Source: UBA3478 sp036782715 (GTDB lineage Bacteria > Bacteroidota > Bacteroidia > Flavobacteriales > Flavobacteriaceae). Taken from it: a DNA stretch of 64,000 bases. Both the position numbers and the translations under genes were made by a program. The notes beneath the pieces are model-generated. The model was not told the DNA's origin and searched no databases. It saw only the letters and a program-made list of their open reading frames with translations. This document shows, in pieces, positions 58,016-64,000 of the stretch. Every line of letters begins with the position of its first letter. The first letter of the stretch is position 1. The stretch is taken from positions 62,001 to 126,000 of the forward strand of contig DAIPYN010000001.1 in assembly GCA_036782715.1 (NCBI GenBank). The letters run 5' to 3'.

Positions 58016-58410
58016 GCATTGAAGTGTTGAGAAGCTTTCTCAGCTAGAGATACTATAAAGTTCGTAAGAGGCGCCTTAATCATCATAGAGATCATCGCGT
58101 TAAATTCTCCCTGGAAATTTAATTGTAATGTACATCCTGTCTCGATGGCCTTTAAATTCGCATGTAATGAAAATGGAAACTGAGGATTTGTTGAACCAAG
58201 TGTGACTCGTTCTGATTCAATACGTTCAGTGATTTCTAAGACAATTTCAGGCATTCCTTTAAGAGCGAATGCGAAACGGTTTTCATCGATTACCTTGAAT
58301 ACTTTATTGTTTTCTGGCATAATCGATTCGAAGTTCGAAACGTTCGACAGAAATCTAAATACCTCCTGAGCTGATTTGTTGATGGTGTGAACCGGTGAAT
58401 TTAATTCCAT
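58012..58410 (-). CDS. SRPBCC-family (START-like) protein
   Basis: This 132-residue protein has a polyketide cyclase/SRPBCC helix-grip fold: HTINKSAQEVFRFLSNVSNF at the start, VLEITERIESERVTLGS strands in the middle and a C-terminal helix MIKAPLTNFIVSLAEKASQH. Members bind hydrophobic ligands; the ligand is unknown here. I chose ATG 58410, 7 nt after the pyrE stop; a longer frame would overlap pyrE. It is probably co-transcribed with pyrE. Confidence 0.85.
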   Translation of the reverse strand: MELNSPVHTINKSAQEVFRFLSNVSNFESIMPENNKVFKVIDENRFAFALKGMPEIVLEITERIESERVTLGSTNPQFPFSLHANLKAIETGCTLQLNFQGEFNAMISMMIKAPLTNFIVSLAEKASQHFNA

Positions 58411-58417
58411 AATACGT

Positions 58418-59062
58418 TTAATTAGTTCCCCAGGCTTGTGGGTTTTCACTCCACTGGTCTAGAAGGTCTAGTTGTTCAGTAGAAAATTTATCTGTGGTTT
58501 TTGCGTAAGCAACCAAATGCTTGTAGTCGCTCAAGGTAAACACATCTAAATCACGCTCTTTAAATTGAGAAGTGGCTGATTCAAAATTATAGGTAAAGAT
58601 CGCTGCCATCCCTTTGATGTTAACCTCTGCGTCTTCTAAGGCATCTATAGCTTTAAGACTACTCTTTCCTGTTGAGATCAGATCTTCGATAACCACCACA
58701 TTTTGTCCTTTATCAATCTTACCTTCAATTTGATTTTTTCTTCCATGACCTTTGGCTTCAGGTCGAATATAAATGAAAGGAAGCCCCATCTCTTCAGCAA
58801 CTAGGATACCTATACCTATGGCTCCAGTAGCAACTCCGGCGATTACTTCAGGTTTGCCGTAACGCTCTTCGATTTTTCGAACAAATTCTTGTCGAAGATA
58901 GTTTCGGACGGCTGGATAAGACAGTGCGAGTCGATTGTCACAATAAATCGGAGATTGTATTCCCGAAGCCCATGTAAAAGGAGTTTCGGGATTCAATTGA
59001 ATTGCCTTTATTTGTAGCAACAATTCAGCTGTTTTATAAGCAGTTTCTTTGTCCAAAATCAT
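58418..59062 (-). CDS. pyrE: orotate phosphoribosyltransferase
   Basis: This 214-residue enzyme forms orotidine-5'-phosphate from orotate and PRPP in pyrimidine synthesis. The PRPP loop is VVVIEDLISTGKSSLKAI (near 121-138). FTWASGIQSPIYCDNRLALS (near 27-46) and AGVATGAIGIGILVAEEM are typical. I chose ATG 59062 because earlier in-frame starts run into the divergent NUDIX gene, whose ATG is only 7 nt away. It is followed by the SRPBCC gene. Confidence 0.96.
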   Translation of the reverse strand: MILDKETAYKTAELLLQIKAIQLNPETPFTWASGIQSPIYCDNRLALSYPAVRNYLRQEFVRKIEERYGKPEVIAGVATGAIGIGILVAEEMGLPFIYIRPEAKGHGRKNQIEGKIDKGQNVVVIEDLISTGKSSLKAIDALEDAEVNIKGMAAIFTYNFESATSQFKERDLDVFTLSDYKHLVAYAKTTDKFSTEQLDLLDQWSENPQAWGTN

Positions 59063-59069
59063 AGTGCGA

Positions 59070-59660
59070 ATGTACGAAGTTTTCGTCAATAATGGCCTTT
59101 TAATTCTTGAGTCTGACCGCTCTTTACCTCGTAAAAATCGACTGCCGATCAGCACCAAGAAGGAGCTTAATAAACTGCTTGAAGAGTTAGGATCGAAGAA
59201 AAAATCAGTGACCTATTTCGTAGAAGTAGCTGACACTAATCCCCTTAAGTTTTTGACTGGTGCAATTAAGGAAGTCGTTGCGGCAGGCGGACTTGTTAGA
59301 AATAGCAAAGGTCAAGTACTCTTTATTTATCGAAACGATAAATGGGATTTACCGAAAGGCAAGCGAGAATCTTCTGAGAGTCTAGAAGAGGCTGCCATAC
59401 GCGAAGTCATGGAAGAAACGGGGATAGGTACTCTAGATATTCAGTATAAACTCGGTAAGACGTATCATATTTTCAAAAGAAAGGGTGAGATGAGATTAAA
59501 AACGACCCATTGGTACGAAATGACTTCTGATGATTTAGGACCGTTCACACCTCAATTAGAAGAGGGGATCACCGACGTGGTGTGGCTTAATCAAGAACAA
59601 CAGGAAGTTGCACTTCGAAATTCATACCGAAACATTAGACAGTTATTCGTTACAGATTAG
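59070..59660 (+). CDS. NUDIX hydrolase
   Basis: This 196-residue protein has a NUDIX domain at about 65-195 with a complete box: GKRESSESLEEAAIREVMEE plus TGIG (residues about 107-130, G-x5-E-x7-REVMEE-TG). The domain hydrolyses nucleoside diphosphates linked to another group; the substrate is unknown. An N-terminal 60-residue region (YEVFVNNGLLILESD) is seen in Bacteroidota NUDIX proteins next to pyrE. The start at 59070 leaves just 7 nt to the pyrE ATG. The last 18 nt overlap coaD. Confidence 0.9.
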   Translation: MYEVFVNNGLLILESDRSLPRKNRLPISTKKELNKLLEELGSKKKSVTYFVEVADTNPLKFLTGAIKEVVAAGGLVRNSKGQVLFIYRNDKWDLPKGKRESSESLEEAAIREVMEETGIGTLDIQYKLGKTYHIFKRKGEMRLKTTHWYEMTSDDLGPFTPQLEEGITDVVWLNQEQQEVALRNSYRNIRQLFVTD

Positions 59661-60110
59661 GTCGTATGCTCCTTCTGGGACAAAGGCTTTAATATCTCCT
59701 TGATTTCGAAGTACATCACGCACTATAGAAGAACTGATAAAATCCTTATTTAAGGCTGTTAATAGAAATACTGTTTCAATTTCAGTCAGGGTTCTATTGG
59801 TATGAGCAATCGCTTTTTCAAACTCGAAGTCGGCAGGGTTTCGAAGGCCTCTTAAGATAAAATCCGCATTAATTTGTTTGCAGTAATCTACGGTTAAACC
59901 TTGATAGGTAGTTACCGTGATTTTTGGTTCATCTTTAAAGGTAGCTCGAATAAAGGCAAGTCGCTCTTCTAGACTAAATTGATAGCGCTTATCGGCATTG
60001 ACTCCAACGGCTACGACGATTTCATCAAATAGGTCTAGGCCTCGTCGAATGATATCCTCGTGACCGATTGTGATCGGGTCAAAAGAGCCTGGAAATACCG
60101 CTTTTTTCAT
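59643..60110 (-). CDS. coaD: pantetheine-phosphate adenylyltransferase
   Basis: This 155-residue nucleotidyltransferase makes dephospho-CoA from phosphopantetheine and ATP. FPGSFDPITIGHEDIIRRG at the start carries the (T/H)xGH motif, and FISSSIVRDVL near 128 carries the second ATP site. ADFILRGLRNPADFEFE is typical. The ATG lies 5 nt after a promoter element, which predicts a leaderless mRNA, and it follows ddl by 18 nt. It converges on the NUDIX gene with an 18-nt overlap. Confidence 0.97.
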   Translation of the reverse strand: MKKAVFPGSFDPITIGHEDIIRRGLDLFDEIVVAVGVNADKRYQFSLEERLAFIRATFKDEPKITVTTYQGLTVDYCKQINADFILRGLRNPADFEFEKAIAHTNRTLTEIETVFLLTALNKDFISSSIVRDVLRNQGDIKAFVPEGAYDLICNE

Positions 60111-60115
60111 AGGGT

Positions 60116-60150
60116 CAAAGATACAACTTTACAATGCGTCGTTAATCAAA
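60116..60150 (-). promoter_or_regulatory. promoter of coaD
   Basis: TATCTTTG (60116-60123 on the minus strand) has a TTTG 23 nt upstream at 60147-60150, inside the end of ddl. The -7 element ends 5 nt before the coaD ATG. Confidence 0.5.
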
Positions 60151-61100
60151 CGATCAAAAAGGCGAGCTTCTGAGATATCGGCACACCTTGCCTGTTGAGG
60201 TAGGATACTTTGCTCGGTAAGGCCCGGAGTAGTATTAACCTCAAGAAGGTAGGGGATACCCTCCCTGATAATAAACTCGCTTCTCGTCGCACCCTTGAAA
60301 CCGAGGTCTTCGTAAATTTTTAAGGCATACTGAGTAAGTCGTTTCTCGAGAGATGGGTCAATTGGAGCAGGAGTAATTTCTTCACTCTCTCCCAGATATT
60401 TTGCCTGGTAATCAAAGAATTCATGTTCCGTTTTGATAAGAGTCATTGGTAAGACTTGAGGACCATTTTCTCCCGGTATTACACCTATGGTAATCTCGAT
60501 ACCTTCGAGGTGTTCTTCGATAATTAGCTCATCGTTCATCTCGAAAACATCTAAAGTTGCCTGCTTTAGTTCTTCTTCTGTCTGGACCCTATATACTCCA
60601 AAGCTACTTCCTGAGCGATTCGCCTTAACAAAACATGGAAACCCCACCTGTTCTATTTCTTCTGAAGATAAGGTTTGACCTTTGTTCAGCGAGAGGTGTT
60701 TGGCTCTAGGAATACCTAAATCGCTAGTCACACTCAGCAGATCTCTTTTGTTAAAACTAAGGGCAGAAATATAGCTGTTAGACCCCGTGTATTTAATCCC
60801 TAAAAGATCAAAATAGGCCTGTAAAATTCCATCTTCACCTGGAGTTCCATGAATGGCATTAAAAATGAGATCAAATGAAATCCTTTCTCCATGAAGGGTA
60901 ACACTGAAATCAGCTCGATCTATGGCGACTCTATTTGAGTCAACTACGCAAAACCAACCTTCTTTACTAATGTCGATGGCATACACCTTGAAACGGGTAG
61001 CGTCTACATGGCGCATGACTTGTGCGCCACTCTTTAAGGAGATTTCTCTCTCCTGGCTATATCCGCCCATGATAACTCCTAGATTAATTCGCTTTTCCAT
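60129..61100 (-). CDS. ddl: D-alanine--D-alanine ligase
   Basis: This 323-residue ATP-grasp ligase makes D-Ala-D-Ala for peptidoglycan. GGYSQEREISLKSGAQV at the N-terminus, FNAIHGTPGEDGILQAYFDL (near 80-99), FVKANRSGSSFGVYRV (ATP binding, near 155) and LEVNTTPGLTEQS (metal site, near 290) are intact. Length is slightly under the E. coli DdlA form. It is divergent from the PASTA gene. Confidence 0.96.
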   Translation of the reverse strand: MEKRINLGVIMGGYSQEREISLKSGAQVMRHVDATRFKVYAIDISKEGWFCVVDSNRVAIDRADFSVTLHGERISFDLIFNAIHGTPGEDGILQAYFDLLGIKYTGSNSYISALSFNKRDLLSVTSDLGIPRAKHLSLNKGQTLSSEEIEQVGFPCFVKANRSGSSFGVYRVQTEEELKQATLDVFEMNDELIIEEHLEGIEITIGVIPGENGPQVLPMTLIKTEHEFFDYQAKYLGESEEITPAPIDPSLEKRLTQYALKIYEDLGFKGATRSEFIIREGIPYLLEVNTTPGLTEQSILPQQARCADISEARLFDRLINDAL

Positions 61101-61147
61101 CGATTATTACTTACAGGTTTCAAAGTAACGAAAATCAGCCCTTTTTC

Positions 61148-61155
61148 TATCTTTG
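61148..61155 (+). promoter_or_regulatory. -7 promoter element for the PASTA-rluD-yaaA unit
   Basis: TATCTTTG matches TAnnTTTG, 16 nt before the ATG at 61172. Confidence 0.5.
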
Positions 61156-61171
61156 CATTCGATTCTTCTTT

Positions 61172-61738
61172 ATGAAAAAGTTTTTATCCTTTTGGGTTTC
61201 CATTTCCTTTTTAAAGCAACTGATTATTCTCGGGCTGGTTCTTGTAATCTTAATTCAAGGAGTAAGCTGGGGGCTAAAATCATACACTCAGTACGGCGAT
61301 ACTTATGTGGTTCCTGATTTGAGCGGTCTTACCTTTGAGGAGGCCTCAGAGGCGTTAACCAATATTCAGCTCATTGGGGTAGCGAACGACACCCTTTCTT
61401 ACAATCCTGAAATCATTCCTTATGGTGTGATCAAACAGTTGCCTATTGCAGGTAAAAATGTAAAGTCTGGAAGAAAAGTTTACCTCAGTCTTAACGATTC
61501 TGAATTTGCGAGAAGAGCACTTCCTGATGCGATTCAAATGACTAGACGTAATGCGCTTGGTCAATTGAGGTCGTTAGGTTTTACGGTTAGTGATTCGGTG
61601 GAATACGTTGATGCTATTGGATTAAATATGGTTTATGGTATCAAAGTCGGCGACTTGTCGGTTGATGTAGGTAGTCAAATTTCTATTAAAGATACCCTGC
61701 TGTTAGTCTTGGGTAACGGAAAGGACAGTATACAATGA
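61172..61738 (+). CDS. membrane-anchored PASTA-domain protein
   Basis: This 188-residue protein has a short basic N-terminus, one membrane helix (about 15-35, LIILGLVLVILIQGVSWG) and two PASTA domains (about 45-110, YVVPDLSGLTFEEASEAL; and about 112-185, ALPDAIQMTRRNALGQL). PASTA domains bind peptidoglycan fragments or beta-lactams when joined to kinases or penicillin-binding proteins, but no such catalytic domain is present. It is probably periplasmic. Divergent ddl suggests a cell-wall link. It overlaps the next gene by 4 nt (ATGA). Confidence 0.88.
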   Translation: MKKFLSFWVSISFLKQLIILGLVLVILIQGVSWGLKSYTQYGDTYVVPDLSGLTFEEASEALTNIQLIGVANDTLSYNPEIIPYGVIKQLPIAGKNVKSGRKVYLSLNDSEFARRALPDAIQMTRRNALGQLRSLGFTVSDSVEYVDAIGLNMVYGIKVGDLSVDVGSQISIKDTLLLVLGNGKDSIQ

Positions 61739-62751
61739 GCCTAGATTCCCTTGACACTGACTCGCTCCACGAGCATTATAGCTTTGAAGCCTCTAAAGGA
61801 CAGGAGCCTTTACGCGTCGATAAGTTCCTCATGAACTTCATTGAAAACGCTACTAGGAATAAGATTCAAGCCGCGGCCAAAGAAGGAAATATCTGGGTAA
61901 ATAAAAACCCTGTAAAGTCTAATTACAAGGTCAAAGCGGGGGATAAGGTTCAGGTGATGTTTGAACATCCGCCTTATGAGAATCTGTTAGTGCCTGAAGA
62001 TATTCCATTGGATATTGTTTATGAAGATGAGGTGTTACTTGTTGTGAATAAACCAGCTGGAATGGTGGTGCACCCCGGTCACGGGAATTATTCAGGGACC
62101 CTGGTTAACGCCCTTCTTTATCATTTCAAAGATTTACCGTTGAATAGCGACTCGAGGCCGGGGCTCGTTCATCGCATTGATAAAGATACCTCTGGATTAT
62201 TGGTTGTAGCTAAAACCCCAGAGTCGATGACCCATTTGAGCAAACAGTTTTTTAATAAAACCTCCACTAGAGAATATATCGCCCTTGCTTGGGGGGTGTT
62301 TTCGGAAGCTTCAGGTACTATTGAAGGTCATATCGGACGAAGCTTGAAGAATCGTCTTCAAATGGATGTTTTTGAGGATGAAAGTTTCGGGAAACCTGCG
62401 ATTACGCATTACCAAGTTTTAGAAGATCTGCGCTACATTAGTCTCATACAGTGTCAATTAGAAACGGGTCGAACACACCAAATTCGTGCCCATATGAAGC
62501 ATATTGGACATCCACTTTTTAATGATGAACGGTATGGAGGAGATAAAATTTTAAAAGGGACCACTTTTACGAAATACAAACAGTTTGTCGACAATTGTTT
62601 TAAGTTACTTCCTCGTCAGGCGCTTCATGCTAAGACCTTGGGATTTGAACATCCGATCACTAAAAAAGTTTTAACTTTTAACTCTGATTTGCCTGAAGAT
62701 TTTACGGCTTGTTTGGAAAAATGGCGAGCCTATGTCGGTGCAATAGAATAA
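61735..62751 (+). CDS. rluD: RluA-family 23S rRNA pseudouridine synthase (RluD-like)
   Basis: This 338-residue enzyme converts uridines to pseudouridine, most likely in helix 69 of 23S rRNA. An S4 RNA-binding domain (about 26-85, LRVDKFLMNFIENATRNKIQ) precedes the catalytic domain with LVHRIDKDTSGLLVVAKTPE (catalytic Asp near 147) and TGRTHQIRAHMKHIGHPL. The start overlaps the PASTA gene stop, so translation is coupled. RluD rather than RluC is inferred from the S4 domain and length. Confidence 0.93.
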   Translation: MSLDSLDTDSLHEHYSFEASKGQEPLRVDKFLMNFIENATRNKIQAAAKEGNIWVNKNPVKSNYKVKAGDKVQVMFEHPPYENLLVPEDIPLDIVYEDEVLLVVNKPAGMVVHPGHGNYSGTLVNALLYHFKDLPLNSDSRPGLVHRIDKDTSGLLVVAKTPESMTHLSKQFFNKTSTREYIALAWGVFSEASGTIEGHIGRSLKNRLQMDVFEDESFGKPAITHYQVLEDLRYISLIQCQLETGRTHQIRAHMKHIGHPLFNDERYGGDKILKGTTFTKYKQFVDNCFKLLPRQALHAKTLGFEHPITKKVLTFNSDLPEDFTACLEKWRAYVGAIE

Positions 62752-62762
62752 AATAATTAGCT

Positions 62763-63524
62763 ATGAAAATTTTACTCTCACCAGCGAAATCTCTTGATTT
62801 TGAAACTCCGCTGGCAACCAACTACAGAACTGAACCTCTTTTTTCTAAAGAAACTGAGAAGATTCAGATTGCCCTTAAGAAGAAAAGTGTGAGCGATTTA
62901 GAACAATTAATGAGTTTATCAAACGCACTTGCAACTTTGAATTTCGAACGTAATCAACACTTCAAGATTAACCCTACTGAAGAAGAGACCAGACCTGCTC
63001 TTTTTGCCTTCGATGGCGATGTTTATAAAGGTTTAGAAGCGCTAACTTTAAATGAGAATCAACTCGAATCTGCAAAAGATCGTATTCGAATTTTATCTGG
63101 GCTGTATGGTATGCTCAGACCCTTTGATTCGATTCAACCTTACCGTTTAGAGATGGGTACCAAAATGGAGGTAGCAGGTGTAAAGTCGCTTTATGAACAC
63201 TGGCGCAAGAATCTAACCTCCTATCTTGAAAATGAACTCTCAGAGAATGAAATAATTGTCAATCTGGCAAGTAAAGAATACAGCAAAGCTATCGATTTAA
63301 AAGCCTTTTCGGGTCGAGTGATTAGCCCTGAATTTAAAGATTACAAGGACGGAAAGTTGAAGATTATTTCCTTTTACGCAAAGCGTATGAGAGGGGTGAT
63401 GGCTCGTTTTCTTCTAGAGACCCCAGATAACGAGCTTTCGGTGTTTGAGCAGTTTGAAAGTGATGGATATCGCTTCGATGCATCACAAACGACTGACCCT
63501 TTACAGCCTGTTTATACCCGCTGA
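62763..63524 (+). CDS. yaaA: peroxide stress protein YaaA
   Basis: This 253-residue DUF328 protein helps lower free iron during hydrogen peroxide stress in E. coli and has DNA-binding ability. Signatures: ILLSPAKSLDFETPL at the start, LFAFDGDVYKGLEALTL (near 80-96), LRILSGLYGMLRPFD-like RIRILSGLYGMLRPFDSIQP (near 108-127) and FYAKRMRGVMARFL. Length is typical. It follows rluD by 11 nt and its stop is 1 nt from that of a small membrane protein gene on the other strand. Confidence 0.95.
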   Translation: MKILLSPAKSLDFETPLATNYRTEPLFSKETEKIQIALKKKSVSDLEQLMSLSNALATLNFERNQHFKINPTEEETRPALFAFDGDVYKGLEALTLNENQLESAKDRIRILSGLYGMLRPFDSIQPYRLEMGTKMEVAGVKSLYEHWRKNLTSYLENELSENEIIVNLASKEYSKAIDLKAFSGRVISPEFKDYKDGKLKIISFYAKRMRGVMARFLLETPDNELSVFEQFESDGYRFDASQTTDPLQPVYTR

Positions 63525-63525
63525 T

Positions 63526-63750
63526 TTAATCGTTTAATTGAAATCCTGCTTTACCCCATTTTATAAGTACAATGATGAGGTAGATAAAAGGTGAGCCATG
63601 AAGTAAGGTGTCGAAATAGTCCATGGGCTGCATTCCCACGGCTCCGCCCAAGATCCATTTTACTTTACCAACAATATGCGGCTCACTACTGAATGGTAAA
63701 AGGCCAGGTATAATAGAGAACAATAAGGCGTTTAAAAGTTGCTTTTTCAT
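63526..63750 (-). CDS. small membrane protein downstream of trpA
   Basis: I do not recognise a named family for this 74-residue protein. It has an N-terminal hydrophobic stretch (about 5-19, LLNALLFSIIPGLLPF) and a second membrane helix (about 52-66, GSPFIYLIIVLIKWG). GGAVGMQPMDYFDTLLHG lies between them. It overlaps the end of trpA by 4 nt, which suggests coupling to tryptophan synthase, though no functional link is known. Confidence 0.7.
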   Translation of the reverse strand: MKKQLLNALLFSIIPGLLPFSSEPHIVGKVKWILGGAVGMQPMDYFDTLLHGSPFIYLIIVLIKWGKAGFQLND

Positions 63751-64000
63751 GATTTTGAACGAATACTTTGAATAAATGGGGGTATACCTTCAATACCTTC
63801 CTTTGAAAGAGCCTTGATGAATGCAGAACCAATAATGGCACCTTTAGAGTGTGAAGTGGCTTGGTGGTAACTCGAGGCGTTCGAAATACCAAAACCAACT
63901 ACGGTTGGTACTTGAAGGTTCATCGCTTCAATTCTCTTAAAGTATTCCATGCTTTCTTCGGTAAAACCTTCTTGGGCACCTGTTGTACTAGAGGTACTCA
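63747..64000 (-). CDS. trpA: tryptophan synthase alpha subunit, 3' part only
   Basis: The C-terminal part of TrpA enters from the right edge, so the 5' part lies outside the window. About 84 residues are visible, beginning STSSTTGAQEGFTEES, which matches the family's VSxxxxTGA loop, followed by VVGFGISNASSYHQAT and AIIGSAFIKAL. TrpA releases indole from indole-3-glycerol phosphate for TrpB. The 4-nt overlap with the small membrane protein gene is clear. Confidence 0.92.
   Translation of the reverse strand, partial: STSSTTGAQEGFTEESMEYFKRIEAMNLQVPTVVGFGISNASSYHQATSHSKGAIIGSAFIKALSKEGIEGIPPFIQSIRSKS

Noticed and set aside
1..64000. CRISPR array, insertion sequence, prophage, rRNA or integron
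   Set aside because: I saw no spaced direct repeats, transposase, integrase or phage genes, and gene content is housekeeping throughout.

Overview
The window is a dense, AT-rich stretch of a Bacteroidota chromosome, most likely a marine Flavobacteriales relative. The evidence is a 287-residue primary sigma factor without region 1.1, TamL and PorT envelope proteins, a SusC/CarboxypepD-type TonB-dependent receptor, a complete Na+-translocating NQR operon, and the Bacteroidota promoter element TAnnTTTG in front of about nineteen transcription units. Shine-Dalgarno sites are weak or absent. There is no sign of a prophage, insertion sequence, CRISPR array or rRNA. No gene-free stretch exceeds about 170 bases; the longest is 2394-2562, and it holds a tRNA gene.

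Layout: 1-2393, end of an unidentified + gene and a TonB-dependent receptor. 2442-10495, mostly informational and central metabolism genes on the minus strand: tRNA-Arg(TCG), yqeY, YpdA-like reductase, rpe, rpoD, pnp, rpsO, accD, fba. 10543-16274, envelope and menaquinone genes: tamL, a TrmH-type methyltransferase, porT, ubiE, an aminotransferase. 16341-26252, rsmG, pruA, then nqrABCDEF, a small NQR-linked protein and the flavin transferase apbE. 26233-30564, a methyltransferase, map, gpmI, a Tat-exported M15 peptidase and a GNAT enzyme. 30608-34977, two related exported proteins, a DUF6702-like protein and a large M1 metallopeptidase. 35042-38549, tatA, an O-methyltransferase, kynU, a lipoprotein and a solitary clpP.

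38546-42190 is a blue-light repair cluster: an FeS-type (6-4) photolyase, a DASH cryptochrome, a 45-residue DUF2256 protein with a TTG start, and a flavin reductase-like protein. 42241-49666 holds a coiled-coil protein with a cysteine-less zinc-ribbon fold, Nif3, lpxK, gapA, lipA, an ECF sigma factor beside a four-cysteine membrane mini-protein, murB and an aminotransferase. 49693-58015 holds a DUF1573-like protein, valS, psd, cdsA, a LUD protein, ftsH, rsfS and birA. 58012-64000 holds an SRPBCC protein, pyrE, a NUDIX hydrolase, coaD, ddl, a PASTA protein, a RluA-family pseudouridine synthase, yaaA, a small membrane protein and the 3' part of trpA.

The genes are mostly housekeeping and I found no clear-cut new system. 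The observations most worth a second look are: convergent gene ends that almost always overlap with no terminator between them; start codons placed 4-6 nt after the promoter element, which predicts leaderless mRNAs; two zinc-ribbon proteins and a YpdA homologue that have lost their hallmark cysteines; the ECF/Cys4 mini-protein pair; a tRNA gene fused to the end of the yqeY transcription unit; and the light-linked cluster with its hidden DUF2256 gene.
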